DNA from: Citricoccus sp. K5 | GTDB taxonomy: Bacteria; Actinomycetota; Actinomycetes; Actinomycetales; Micrococcaceae | Direction: 5' to 3' | Length of the DNA stretch: 64,000 bases | NCBI RefSeq assembly: GCF_902506195.1 | Contig: NZ_LR732817.1 | Span: forward strand, 575,147-639,146 | In this document: one piece after another, positions 34,201 through 42,510 of the stretch | Layout of the letters: each line of letters starts with the position of its first letter | How positions within the stretch are numbered: position 1 is the first letter of the stretch | The notes under the pieces: generated by a model | Seen by the model: the letters and a program-made list of their open reading frames with translations, nothing else | What the model was told of the DNA's origin: nothing | The model's database searches: none | Position numbers and translations under genes: made by a program

Positions 34201-35111
34201 CCGGACCAGTATTCGTCGTGGCCTACGGAGAGGAACGTCTTGTGGTTGGTCAGCTGGTCACCGTGGCGGTCGGTGTCGATGTTGGAGAAGTAGGTGACGT
34301 CGTAGCCGTTGCGCTCCATGAAGCGCACCATCGGGTACTCGGCACCGAAGTAGAAGTCCCGCGCCTCGATCCCGCCGCGGGTGGCGAACGGACGGTTGTA
34401 GCTGATCTTGTAGGCGCGGGTATTGGCCCCGCCCTGGTAGAAGTTCGAGCCGCCGTAGTTGTTGTAGGCGTGCCATGTGGTGTCGGAGGTCTGGAACAGG
34501 ACGTCGGACTTCACGCCATCGTTGCGCACCACGAAGGTGATGTGGCTGGCGCCGCCGGTGTCCTTGCGGGTCAGCTTGGCCAGGTAGACGCCCGAGACGG
34601 CGTCGGCCGGCACGTTCCAGCCTGCGGACACGGCCCAGTTGCCGCAGTCGGTCAGCTCCGTGGAGGCGTCCCGGAGGCACTCGGGCTGCTTCTGCGGCAG
34701 GGCGGCGCCCGGATCCACGGAGCCCACCTTGCGTGCACCCAGCCCCCCGTAGTATCCGGTCCGGTAGATGTCGATGTCATAGTCGGCGGCATCGGTGTCG
34801 ACCTTGAAATCGATCCGGTTCCCAGCGTTGACACTGATGTCCGTGGCGAAGCCCTGGATGGACTCGTCGCCCGCGCCCTCGATCTCCCATTCGGTATAGG
34901 GCGAACCCGGTTTGGAGTTCTCACACACGATGCGGTTGGCGCCCGGCCCGCAGTTCTCTGCGGCGGACACGAGCGGCGCCCATCCGAAGGGCAGGATGAG
35001 GGACACGGTGGCGACGAACACGATGGCAAGGGACGGCCACCAACGGCGCAGTCGCGCGTGGTGGCGGTGGGCAGTGACCGGTGGCGGGGGTGCGGGCGAG
35101 GCTGGGTGCAT
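31227..35111 (-). CDS. Large exported SLH-domain protein: dimethylformamidase-like + DUF4082 x2 + Ig-like
   Basis: 1294 residues. A signal peptide covers about 1-50. Residues about 65-530 resemble the N,N-dimethylformamidase large-subunit-like domain (IYRTGYYGGLGARKVG, YNRPFATRGG, FLSVGHDEYWSG). About 560-645 is a bacterial Ig-like segment. DUF4082 domains lie at about 650-800 and 925-1080 (FYLGGANSGPHTGSL; FYKAAGNPGPHVGAL), with a Big_5-like segment between (about 810-920). A Pro-Thr repeat linker follows at about 1082-1114, then three SLH modules (GYSDGSFGMKRDISRGE; GYVDDSFKPARNVTRGE; GYSDGSYRPDQPISRSE). SLH modules bind cell-wall glycans, so it should sit on the cell surface. No enzymatic activity can be claimed. 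It ends at the hairpin 31157-31198. Confidence 0.85.
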   Translation of the reverse strand: MHPASPAPPPPVTAHRHHARLRRWWPSLAIVFVATVSLILPFGWAPLVSAAENCGPGANRIVCENSKPGSPYTEWEIEGAGDESIQGFATDISVNAGNRIDFKVDTDAADYDIDIYRTGYYGGLGARKVGSVDPGAALPQKQPECLRDASTELTDCGNWAVSAGWNVPADAVSGVYLAKLTRKDTGGASHITFVVRNDGVKSDVLFQTSDTTWHAYNNYGGSNFYQGGANTRAYKISYNRPFATRGGIEARDFYFGAEYPMVRFMERNGYDVTYFSNIDTDRHGDQLTNHKTFLSVGHDEYWSGQQRENVEKARDAGVNLQFLTGNEAYWRVRYEKSPADAAGNDYRTLVSYKETWSDRKIDPAAEWTGTWRDPRFASPANGGGKPENSLSGTAYVVNFGDLPVTVNDREGDLRLWRGTNLTNLAAGAEQPLAPHTVGYESNEDLDNGFRPAGLIHLSTTTGQVPEYLQDFGNVVAPGETTHHLTLYKAASGALVFSAGSIQWTWGLDDWHDGDGAAPDPRMQQAQVNLFADMGVQPGTLQPGLVAAQASQDSTPPTVAVTSKPSAAVAHGEKVTIKGTASDGSGATTGKVAGVEYSLDAGATWSLAEGTTSWSFTYVQQGMGQNTVLVRGIDDSANYPASGTPITVDVTGPYSVFGTNTPDTADAGDPEPVELGLRFTPTTDGLVTGARFYLGGANSGPHTGSLWSADGTRLATASFPSGGSDGWQTTEFNEPVSVEAGSTYVVSYSAPNGHYAADPYYFSYRGIAAAPLTVAGGFGVSQGGVYDTNGGFPASSYNSTNYYVDAVFEAGDEAALSAGTPRPAHTANSVPVDTAVSAVLSRDVVPSSVSITVKAGAGDRDPGAPAAGTAVAGTTAYDAATRTATFTPAKALANGTPYTVTLAARDAAGEVVSRGNTWSFRTVSAVSESGPFGLLAETVVPTTSLVDDGEPVTLGTAFSTTEPGTVTGLEFYKAAGNPGPHVGALHTSDGTLLGEVTFGTGSASGWQYAALDTPVKLETGKEYVVSYRTTQYSAEPSQWAEPTVSGPLRTPANAGRYIYGGTFADTATSTNYLVDVRFTPDSVEPTPTPTPTPIPEPTPTPTPTTGPTPTPTPGPTCDARDFTDNDIGSEPYEHVRWLQCAGITQGYSDGSFGMKRDISRGESVAFIYRYLDPPFSPGTQDAFPDVPARHAHFAPISWAVKYEITEGYVDDSFKPARNVTRGEFASFLYRAVKPAEEGTVTFDDVLTSNAHYEAISWMASEGISIGYSDGSYRPDQPISRSEVATLLHRYHLTVD

Positions 35112-35364
35112 GGGGCCAGACTAGAATCCGCTGGCCCCCCTGGTTATGGGTACCGAGCCGAGCACGCGGTGAACGGGTATGACCCTCCGTAGTAGGGAAA
35201 CGGACCCCGGGAGAATCGAGTAGCACCCGTGCTGAGCGTCGGGCTTCGCCCCCGGCGATCACCCCGGTTCGGACCCCTTGCACTCGAAGGTCTAGACTGA
35301 CCGGCGGCGGTCTACCACCTCTGGTTGGGCCGACTCCGGACGATCGAAGCAGGAGCGCAGATCC

Positions 35365-36921
35365 TTGACCGAATCCACCGTGGTACCCGCAGAGCCGGCA
35401 GGACCGGCTGCGCCAGCAGCAGTCATTGTCCTCGCCGCCGGGGCGGGAACGCGGATGAAGTCCAAGACCCCCAAGATCCTGCACCCGATCGGGGGTCGGT
35501 CCATGATCGGCCACGCCCTCACCGCGGCCGCGGGGCTGAACCCGCGTGAGCTGGTCGCCGTGGTCCGCCACCAGCGGGACCTGGTCGCCGACCATATCCT
35601 CTCCCTGTCCGAGGCACTCGGCACCACTCCGGTCATCGCGGACCAGGATGAGGTGCCGGGCACCGGCCGCGCTGTGCAGTGCGGCCTCGAGTCCCTCACG
35701 GCCGCCGCAACCCCCACGCACGACGCCGGCCCGGCCGGTACCAGCGGCATCTCCGGCACCGTCGTCGTCACCTACGGAGACGTCCCCCTGCTGACCACGG
35801 AACTCCTCGCCGAACTCGTGGCCACCCATGAATCCGAGTCCAACGCGGTCACGGTGCTGACCGCCCTGCTCGAGGATCCCACCGGCTACGGCCGCATCCT
35901 GCGGGACACCGACGGTTCGGTGGCCGGGATCGTGGAGCACAAGGACGCCACGGACGCCCAGAGGCAGATCAACGAGGTCAACTCCGGCATCTACGCCTTC
36001 GACGGCGCCGTGCTGACCACTGCCCTGTCCCAGGTCACCACGGACAACGCCCAGGGCGAGATGTACCTGACCGATGTCCTGCAGATCGCCCGCGCCGCCG
36101 GCGGCCGCGTCGCCGCGGTCTCCACCACGGACCAGTGGCAGGTGGAGGGCGCGAATGACCGTGTGCAGTTGCAGGCCCTCGGCGCCGAGATGAACCGCCG
36201 CACGATCGAACGCCACCAGCGCGCCGGCACCACCGTCCAGGACCCGGCCACCACCTGGATCGACTCCACCGTGACGCTGGAGCCGGACACCACCATCCTG
36301 CCCAACACCCACCTGCAGGGCTCCACGCACATCAGCGAGGACGCCGTGATCGGCCCGGACACCACGCTCGTGGACACCACCGTGGGGATCGGCGCCACCG
36401 TGACCCGCACCCAGGCCAGCGGGGCCGTGATCGGCGACCGCGCCGGCGTCGGGCCCTTCACCTACCTCCGCCCGGGGACCGTGCTCGGCGAGCAGGGCAA
36501 GATCGGGGCGTTCTACGAGACCAAGAACACGGTGATCGGCCGCGGCTCCAAGCTCTCCCATCTCGGCTACGCCGGGGACGCCGAGATCGGTGAGTACACG
36601 AACATCGGCTGCGGCAACATCACCGCCAACTATGACGGCGTGAACAAGCACCGCACCGTGATCGGCAGCCACGTGCGGACCTCGTCCAACACCGTCTTCA
36701 TCGCCCCCGTGACCGTGGGGGACGGCGCCTACACCGGTGCCGGCGCCGTGGTCCGCAAGGACGTCCCGGCCGGCGCGCTCGCCCTGACCGTCGCCCCGCA
36801 GCGCAACAGCGAGGGCTGGGTCGAGGACCGCCGCCCCGGCTCCCCGGCAGCCGATGCGGCCGCCCAGGCCCGCGTGGGCCACGGCACGCCGAACACCCTA
36901 CAGCCCGACGCCGGCGCTTGA
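35365..36921 (+). CDS. glmU: Bifunctional GlmU (UDP-GlcNAc pyrophosphorylase/GlcN-1-P acetyltransferase)
   Basis: A 518-residue cytoplasmic enzyme making UDP-GlcNAc for peptidoglycan and surface glycans. The uridyltransferase half starts with VIVLAAGAGTRMKSKTPKI (about 19-38) and contains VTYGDVPLL and VNSGIYAFDG. From about residue 285 a left-handed beta-helix acetyltransferase follows, with FTYLRPGT, FYETKN, LSHLGYAGDAEIGE, NIGCGNITANYDG and KHRTVIGS around the catalytic His. The TTG at 35365 has CAGGAG 9 bases upstream. The C-terminal 60 residues are a variable tail. Ribose-phosphate pyrophosphokinase follows, as is common in actinobacteria. Confidence 0.96.
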   Translation: MTESTVVPAEPAGPAAPAAVIVLAAGAGTRMKSKTPKILHPIGGRSMIGHALTAAAGLNPRELVAVVRHQRDLVADHILSLSEALGTTPVIADQDEVPGTGRAVQCGLESLTAAATPTHDAGPAGTSGISGTVVVTYGDVPLLTTELLAELVATHESESNAVTVLTALLEDPTGYGRILRDTDGSVAGIVEHKDATDAQRQINEVNSGIYAFDGAVLTTALSQVTTDNAQGEMYLTDVLQIARAAGGRVAAVSTTDQWQVEGANDRVQLQALGAEMNRRTIERHQRAGTTVQDPATTWIDSTVTLEPDTTILPNTHLQGSTHISEDAVIGPDTTLVDTTVGIGATVTRTQASGAVIGDRAGVGPFTYLRPGTVLGEQGKIGAFYETKNTVIGRGSKLSHLGYAGDAEIGEYTNIGCGNITANYDGVNKHRTVIGSHVRTSSNTVFIAPVTVGDGAYTGAGAVVRKDVPAGALALTVAPQRNSEGWVEDRRPGSPAADAAAQARVGHGTPNTLQPDAGA

Positions 36922-37003
36922 GCCCCCGGCCGATGTCACGCCTCCCTCCCGATCACCCCACCACCGGCCGGCCACCCCAGTCAGAATCAGGAAGTACACA
37001 GCG

Positions 37004-37984
37004 ATGAACGAGATCACCCAGCACAGCGAGAAGAAGCTGGTTCTGGCAGCGGGTCGGGCACACCCCGAGCTGGCGGCGCAGGTGGCCGAGGAGCTCGGCA
37101 CCGAACTGCTGCCGATGAGCGCCTACGACTTCGCGAACGGGGAGATCTACGTCCGCTCAGGTGAGTCCGTGCGCGGCAAGGACATCTTCGTGATGCAGTC
37201 GCACCCGGCGCCGCTTAACAACCACCTCATGGAGCAGCTGCTCATGCTGGACTCGTTCAAGCGGGCCTCCGCCAAGCGCATCACCGCCATCTCACCCTTC
37301 TACCCCTACGCGCGGCAGGACAAGAAGGGCCGCGGCCGCGAGCCCATCTCCGCCCGGCTGGTCGCTGACATGTACCGCACCGCCGGTGCGGACCGCATCA
37401 TGAGCGTGGACCTGCACACCGCCCAGATCCAGGGCTTCTTCGATGGCCCGGTGGACCACCTGTTCGCGGTGCCGCTGCTGAGCGACTACATCCGCACCAA
37501 GACCGAGGGGGAGGACCTCACCGTGGTCTCCCCGGACACCGGCCGCGTGCGGGTGGCGGAGCAGTGGGCCGAGCGCCTCGGCGGTGCCCCGCTGGCCTTC
37601 GTGCACAAGTCGCGTGACCTCACCGTCCCGAACCAGGCCGTGTCCAAGCAGGTCGTCGGCCAGGTCGAGGGCCGCACCTGCGTGCTGATCGACGACATGA
37701 TCGATACCGGCGGCACCATCGCCGGGGCCGTCCGCGTGCTCAAGGAGGCCGGTGCCAAGGACGTCATCATCGCCGCCACCCACGCCGTGTTCTCGGACCC
37801 GGCCGCGCAGCGCCTGGCCGAGTCCGGCGCCCGGGAGGTCGTGGTGACCAACACCCTGCCGATTCCGGAGGAGAAGCGCTTCGACGCCCTGACCGTGCTG
37901 TCCATCGCCCCGCTGCTGGCCCGTGCCATCCGCGAGGTCTTCGAGGACGGCTCGGTGACCAGCCTGTTCGACGGCAACGCCTGA
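37004..37984 (+). CDS. prs: Ribose-phosphate pyrophosphokinase
   Basis: A 326-residue enzyme that makes PRPP from ribose-5-phosphate and ATP for nucleotide, His and Trp synthesis. FANGEIYVRSGESVRG, ISPFYPYARQDKKGRGREPI, SVDLHTAQIQGFF and the PRPP-binding VLIDDMIDTGGTIAGA are all intact. The ATG at 37004 follows AGGAAG by 9 bases; upstream in-frame codons to 36854 lie within the glmU tail and have no family resemblance. It starts 82 bases after glmU and probably shares its transcript. A 22-bp hairpin terminator follows at 38042-38088. Confidence 0.97.
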   Translation: MNEITQHSEKKLVLAAGRAHPELAAQVAEELGTELLPMSAYDFANGEIYVRSGESVRGKDIFVMQSHPAPLNNHLMEQLLMLDSFKRASAKRITAISPFYPYARQDKKGRGREPISARLVADMYRTAGADRIMSVDLHTAQIQGFFDGPVDHLFAVPLLSDYIRTKTEGEDLTVVSPDTGRVRVAEQWAERLGGAPLAFVHKSRDLTVPNQAVSKQVVGQVEGRTCVLIDDMIDTGGTIAGAVRVLKEAGAKDVIIAATHAVFSDPAAQRLAESGAREVVVTNTLPIPEEKRFDALTVLSIAPLLARAIREVFEDGSVTSLFDGNA

Positions 37985-38041
37985 GCCGTCCGCTGACCCA
38001 GAGCCCTGCGGCACGTGCCGCCGGCTCACCTGATGTCACCA

Positions 38042-38088
38042 CGAGAGGACATTGCCCCGGTGGGATCCACCGGGGCAATGTCCTCTCG
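38042..38088. terminator. 22-bp perfect hairpin, bidirectional terminator
   Basis: Arms at 38042-38063 and 38067-38088 pair perfectly around a three-base loop. It lies between prs on the plus strand and the DUF2505 gene on the minus strand, which converge, so it serves both. It is one of the strongest hairpins in the window. Confidence 0.8.
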
Positions 38089-38120
38089 CTGTCGCTGGCC
38101 CGTCTGGCCGATCTGGAGGG

Positions 38121-38627
38121 TTACCGCTTCAACCAGGTGGCCACTTCGCGGGCCTGACGTCCCAGCACCTGGCCGACGCGGGGTTCCGCGGCCTGGCCGA
38201 TCTTCTTGCCGAGCAGCGGGATCCTGCACTCCAGGGTTCCCGTGACGCGCACCTCGGTGCCGTCATCCGTGGGCAGCAGCAGCTGTTCGGCGGTCGCCGT
38301 GGTCTTGGCGGCGCCCACGGTGACGACCAGCTGGCCGGTGCGGGAGCCATCGGCGGCGGGGGCGGACCAGGTCTCCTGCTGTTCCACGCTCAGCTTGTCT
38401 CCGAGGAACTTGCCGGCGACCTTCTGCACGGCGTCCGGCAGCTTGTTGACCGGCACAGAGCGCACCATGGTGATGCTCACGGGTCCGGTGAGCTCGCCCT
38501 GGCGCTCGAAGGCGACCAGCGCTCCGCCGAGGCCCTCGGTGACCTTGCGGTTGAAGGCCTCGTCGACCAGGGCCGCGAACACGTCGGCGGGCGGATGGGC
38601 AATGGTGGTTGATTCCTTGAACGCCAT
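38121..38627 (-). CDS. DUF2505 domain protein (START/polyketide-cyclase-like fold)
   Basis: A 168-residue protein. It opens MAFKESTTIAHPPADVFAAL, the pattern of DUF2505, an actinobacterial family with a predicted lipid-binding START-like fold; LECRIPLLGKKIGQAAEP near the end supports it. ATG at 38627 has AGGAGG five to six bases upstream, so the much longer frame beyond it is spurious. It is divergent from mfd by 91 bases. The ligand is unknown. Confidence 0.82.
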   Translation of the reverse strand: MAFKESTTIAHPPADVFAALVDEAFNRKVTEGLGGALVAFERQGELTGPVSITMVRSVPVNKLPDAVQKVAGKFLGDKLSVEQQETWSAPAADGSRTGQLVVTVGAAKTTATAEQLLLPTDDGTEVRVTGTLECRIPLLGKKIGQAAEPRVGQVLGRQAREVATWLKR

Positions 38628-38705
38628 GGGGTCCTCCTGGGGGTTCGGTCTGTTCCGGTGTCTCCGCCTGCGGCGGACACCACGCCTGAGCCTATATCGA
38701 CCAAC

Positions 38706-38711
38706 TATGCT
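38706..38711 (+). promoter_or_regulatory. Candidate -10 element of mfd (leaderless)
   Basis: TATGCT ends 7 bases before the mfd ATG at 38719, so transcription could start at or next to the start codon, giving a leaderless mRNA. No good -35 hexamer is visible at the usual distance, and no strong ribosome site precedes the ATG apart from CTGGGAT. Confidence 0.35.
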
Positions 38712-38718
38712 GGGATGA

Positions 38719-41700
38719 ATGACCACTCCCCACCCTCTGGCAGGGATGTTCCCCGCCCTGCTGCAGGACCAGGCCATCGCTGTGGCCTCCATCTCCGCTG
38801 CCCGCACCGGTGCTGACCGCACCGAGGATCTGGAGATCAGCCTTCCCGACGGCGCCCGGCCGCCCCTGGTGGCCCTGCTCGCCGGCGCTGGGGCCGGGAT
38901 CGCCGGAGCCGAGGCACCTGGCCTGTCCCGCCCCGCCACCGTCCTGCTCGTCACCGCCACCTCCCGGGAGTCCGAGGACCTCGCCGCCGACCTGGCCGGC
39001 TGGATGGACCCGGACACCGTGGCCCACTTCCCGTCCTGGGAGACCCTGCCGCACGAGCGGCTGTCCCCCCGTTCGGACACCGTCGGCACCCGGTTGGCGG
39101 TGCTGCGCCGGCTGGCCCACCCGGGGGAGGACGGCCGGGCCCCACTGGCCGTGGTCACCGCCCCGATCCGCTCCGTGCTGCAGCCCATGGTCACCGGCCT
39201 GGGCGACCTGGAGCCGGTGCGGATCTCCGTGGGGGAGGACCATGACTTCGACGGGGTGGTCCAGGCCCTCGCGGACGCCGCCTACTCCCGGGTGGACATG
39301 GTCTCCCGCCGCGGCGAATACGCGGTCCGCGGCGGGCTGCTGGACGTCTTCCCGCCCACCGAGTCCCACCCGCTGCGCATCGAGTTCTTCGGGGACGAGG
39401 TGGAGCAGCTGCGCTACTTCTCCGTGGCGGACCAGCGCTCCCTGGAGGACACCAGCGGGGACGGCACCGGCCACCCCACCACCCTGTACGCCCCGCCCTG
39501 CCGCGAGCTGCTGCTGACGGACGCGGTCCGGCGCCGGGCCAAGGAACTCATGCCGCGGCTTCCCGGAGCCGTGGACATGCTCGAGCGGATCTCCGAGGGC
39601 ATGGCCGTGGAGGGCATGGAGTCCCTCGCGCCGATCCTGGCCGAGGGCATGGTCCCGCTGGTGGACCTGCTGCCCGAGGGCTCCCTCGCTGTGCTGGTGG
39701 AGCCGGAGAAGATCCGCCACCGCGCGGATGACCTGCTGAGCACCAACGAGGAGTTCCTCCAGGCCGCGTGGGCCACCGCCGCGATGGGCGGTACCGCCCC
39801 TGTGGACATCGGCTCCGGGCCGGGAGGCCAGGCGGACGCCGGCGGCTTCGCGACCCTCGCCGAGACCCGCGCCGCAGCCCTGGACCGGTTCCAGGGCTGG
39901 TGGCAGCTCACCAGCCTCGGCACGGATGTCGAGCTGCTGCCGGATGCCTCCGCCCTGCGCACCTCCCTGTCCGAGCCGCAGGGCTTCGCCGGGGACGTGG
40001 AGGCCATGACACGGCACGTGGCCGAGCGATGCAAGGACGGCTGGCAGGCCGTCGTCGCCACGGACGGTCCGGGCCCGGCCCGCCGCCTGGCGGAACTGTT
40101 CGGTGAAGCCGGCCTGTCCGCCGTCGTGGTGGATGCCGTGCCCTGGCAGCCGCAACCGGGGCAGGTGACCATCACGACCGCCGTCGCCGGTTCCGGTTTC
40201 GCCCTGCCCGTGGCCAAGGTGGCGCTGCTGACCGAGCAGGACCTGTTCGGCCGCAACCGGGCGGCCGGGGCCCGGGGCGGTACCAAGACGCTGGCGCGCA
40301 AGCGCCGCAACGCCGTGGACCCGCTGACCCTGGCCGAGGGCGACTACGTGGTGCACACCCAGCACGGCATCGCCCGGTTTGTGGAGCTGCAGCGCCGCAA
40401 GGTCGCCTCCGGGACGGTGGGTGCCGGTGGTGCGGGTGCCGGTGCCAGCGCCGGCGGGAGCGCCGACTCCTACCGCGAGTACCTGGTGCTGGAGTATGCG
40501 CCGTCCAAGCGCGGGGCACCGGGGGACCGGCTGTTCGTCCCGACGGACCAGCTCGACCAGGTCAGCCGGTACGTGGGCGGGGAGGCGCCGAGCCTGTCCA
40601 AGATGGGCGGTTCCGACTGGGCGTCCACGAAGTCCAAGGCGAAGAAGGCGACGAAGCAGATCGCCGGCGAGCTGATCCGCCTGTACTCGGCCCGCATGGC
40701 CTCCCGCGGGCACACGTTCGCCCCGGACACCCCGTGGCAGCGCGAGTTGGAGGAGTCCTTCCCGTTCATCGAGACCCCGGACCAGCTGACCACCATCAAC
40801 GAGGTCAAGAAGGACATGGAATCGACCGTGCCCATGGACCGGCTGATCTCCGGCGACGTCGGCTTCGGCAAGACCGAGGTCGCCATCCGGGCCGCCTTCA
40901 AGGCCGTCCAGGACGGCAAGCAGGTGGCCGTGCTGGTCCCGACCACGCTGCTGGCGCGCCAGCACCACGAGACCTTCACCGAGCGCTTCGCGGGCTTCCC
41001 CGTCAAGGTCAAGCCGCTGTCCCGGTTCCAGAACGCCAAGGACTCCAAGGAGACGCTGGACGGGATGGCGGAGGGCACCGTGGACGTGGTCATCGGCACC
41101 CACCGGCTGCTGTCCAAGGAGATCCAGTTCAAGGACCTCGGCCTGGTAATCGTGGACGAGGAGCAGCGCTTCGGCGTGGAGCACAAGGAGGTGCTCAAGA
41201 CCATGCGCACCAACGTGGACGTGCTCTCCATGTCCGCCACCCCCATCCCGCGCACCCTGGAGATGTCCCTGACCGGCATCCGTGAGACCTCCACCCTGGC
41301 CACGGCCCCGGAGGAGCGCCACCCGGTGCTGACCTACGTGGGCCCGAAGACCAACCAGCAGATCACGGCCGCCATCCGCCGCGAGCTGATGCGCGAGGGG
41401 CAGGTCTTCTTCGTGCACAACCGGGTGTCCTCGATCGACAAGGTGGCCGGGGAGATCCGGGAGATCGTCCCCGAGGCCCGCGTGGTGGTGGCCCACGGCA
41501 AGATGGGTGAGGCCCGCCTCGAGAAGGTCATGGAGGACTTCTGGGAGCGGAAGTTCGACGTGCTCGTGTCCACCACGATCATCGAGACGGGACTGGACAT
41601 CGCCAACGCGAACACCCTGATCATCGACCGCGCCGACGCCTACGGGCTGTCCCAGCTGCACCAGCTGCGCGGACGCGTGGGGCGCGGCCGAGACCGCGCC

Positions 41701-42423
41701 TACGCCTACTTCCTCTACGACCCGGAGAAGTCGCTGAATGAGACGGCCCTGGAACGGCTCAAGGCCGTGGCCGCGCACAACGAGCTCGGCTCCGGCATGC
41801 AGCTGGCCATGAAGGACCTCGAGATCCGCGGCGCCGGCAACCTGCTCGGCGGGGAGCAGTCCGGGCACATCGCCGGAGTCGGCTTCGACCTCTACCTGCG
41901 GATGGTCGGGGAGGCCGTGGCCGACTTCAAGGGTGGCGAGGACACCACGCCGGCCGAGGTCAAGGTGGAGTTGCCCATCAACGCGCACCTGCCGCACGAC
42001 TACGTGCCGGGGGAGCGGCTGCGCCTGGAGGCCTACCGCAACCTCGCCCAGGCCAATGACGACGCGGCCGTGGACGCCGTGGTGGAGGAGCTGAAGGACC
42101 GCTACGGGGACCTGCCGGGCGCCGCCGAGAACCTGGTGGCCGTGGCCCGCTTCCGCAACGCCGCCCGCGCCGCCGGGGTCACCGAGGTCATGCTGATGGG
42201 CCAGAACGTGAAATTCGGCCCGGCGGACCTGCCCGAGTCCCGCGAGATGCGGCTCAAGCGCATGTACAAGGGTGCCGCCGTCAAGCCGGCGCTCAACGCC
42301 GTGATGATCCCACGGCCGAAGACGGCGCCGGTGGGCGGCAAGGACCTCACGGACCTGCCCCTGCTGGACTGGGCCGCCCAGGTCCTCAAGGCGATCTTCC
42401 TGCCGGACGCTCCGGTCGGCTGA
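38719..42423 (+). CDS. mfd: Transcription-repair coupling factor Mfd
   Basis: A 1234-residue protein, near the usual length, that removes stalled RNA polymerase and recruits UvrA. UvrB-homology modules fill the first 330 residues (GEYAVRGGLLDVFPPTESHP), then the RNA-polymerase interaction domain (GDYVVHTQHGIARFVELQ, about 535-615, with a Gly/Ala insert). The RecG-like motor follows: Walker A with Lys718 in GDVGFGKTEVA, DEEQ box at Asp813-Glu814, SATPIPRTL, GRVGRGRDRAYAY. The TRCF domain is at the C-terminus. It has a possible leaderless promoter and converges with an acyltransferase gene. Confidence 0.97.
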   Translation: MTTPHPLAGMFPALLQDQAIAVASISAARTGADRTEDLEISLPDGARPPLVALLAGAGAGIAGAEAPGLSRPATVLLVTATSRESEDLAADLAGWMDPDTVAHFPSWETLPHERLSPRSDTVGTRLAVLRRLAHPGEDGRAPLAVVTAPIRSVLQPMVTGLGDLEPVRISVGEDHDFDGVVQALADAAYSRVDMVSRRGEYAVRGGLLDVFPPTESHPLRIEFFGDEVEQLRYFSVADQRSLEDTSGDGTGHPTTLYAPPCRELLLTDAVRRRAKELMPRLPGAVDMLERISEGMAVEGMESLAPILAEGMVPLVDLLPEGSLAVLVEPEKIRHRADDLLSTNEEFLQAAWATAAMGGTAPVDIGSGPGGQADAGGFATLAETRAAALDRFQGWWQLTSLGTDVELLPDASALRTSLSEPQGFAGDVEAMTRHVAERCKDGWQAVVATDGPGPARRLAELFGEAGLSAVVVDAVPWQPQPGQVTITTAVAGSGFALPVAKVALLTEQDLFGRNRAAGARGGTKTLARKRRNAVDPLTLAEGDYVVHTQHGIARFVELQRRKVASGTVGAGGAGAGASAGGSADSYREYLVLEYAPSKRGAPGDRLFVPTDQLDQVSRYVGGEAPSLSKMGGSDWASTKSKAKKATKQIAGELIRLYSARMASRGHTFAPDTPWQRELEESFPFIETPDQLTTINEVKKDMESTVPMDRLISGDVGFGKTEVAIRAAFKAVQDGKQVAVLVPTTLLARQHHETFTERFAGFPVKVKPLSRFQNAKDSKETLDGMAEGTVDVVIGTHRLLSKEIQFKDLGLVIVDEEQRFGVEHKEVLKTMRTNVDVLSMSATPIPRTLEMSLTGIRETSTLATAPEERHPVLTYVGPKTNQQITAAIRRELMREGQVFFVHNRVSSIDKVAGEIREIVPEARVVVAHGKMGEARLEKVMEDFWERKFDVLVSTTIIETGLDIANANTLIIDRADAYGLSQLHQLRGRVGRGRDRAYAYFLYDPEKSLNETALERLKAVAAHNELGSGMQLAMKDLEIRGAGNLLGGEQSGHIAGVGFDLYLRMVGEAVADFKGGEDTTPAEVKVELPINAHLPHDYVPGERLRLEAYRNLAQANDDAAVDAVVEELKDRYGDLPGAAENLVAVARFRNAARAAGVTEVMLMGQNVKFGPADLPESREMRLKRMYKGAAVKPALNAVMIPRPKTAPVGGKDLTDLPLLDWAAQVLKAIFLPDAPVG

Positions 42424-42463
42424 CCTGTCCGTCCTGCTCGGACCAACGCTTTCAGCCGAGTCT

Positions 42464-42492
42464 GGGTGGGTGTTGGGTCCTGCGACCCACCC
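42464..42492. terminator. Weak hairpin between convergent genes
   Basis: GGGTGGGT (42464-42471) can pair with ACCCACCC (42485-42492) over a 13-base loop. It lies between mfd and the acyltransferase gene, which converge. There is no T run on the plus strand; on the minus strand the sequence also lacks one. Confidence 0.4.
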
Positions 42493-42510
42493 CAAATCGA
42501 CTGAGAGCGA

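Noticed and set aside
35112-35364. tRNA gene upstream of glmU
   Set aside because: No T-loop GGTTCRANNCC, CCA end or cloverleaf pairing could be found in this interval.
33402-36882. Long open frames antisense to the SLH-protein gene and to glmU
   Set aside because: Both follow GC-biased codons of real genes on the other strand and have no family signature or ribosome site.
38692-42495. A 1267-codon open frame antisense to mfd
   Set aside because: Its protein is a His/Gly/Val/Arg-rich mirror of mfd, as always in high-GC third-position codon bias; it has no motif and mfd is unmistakable.
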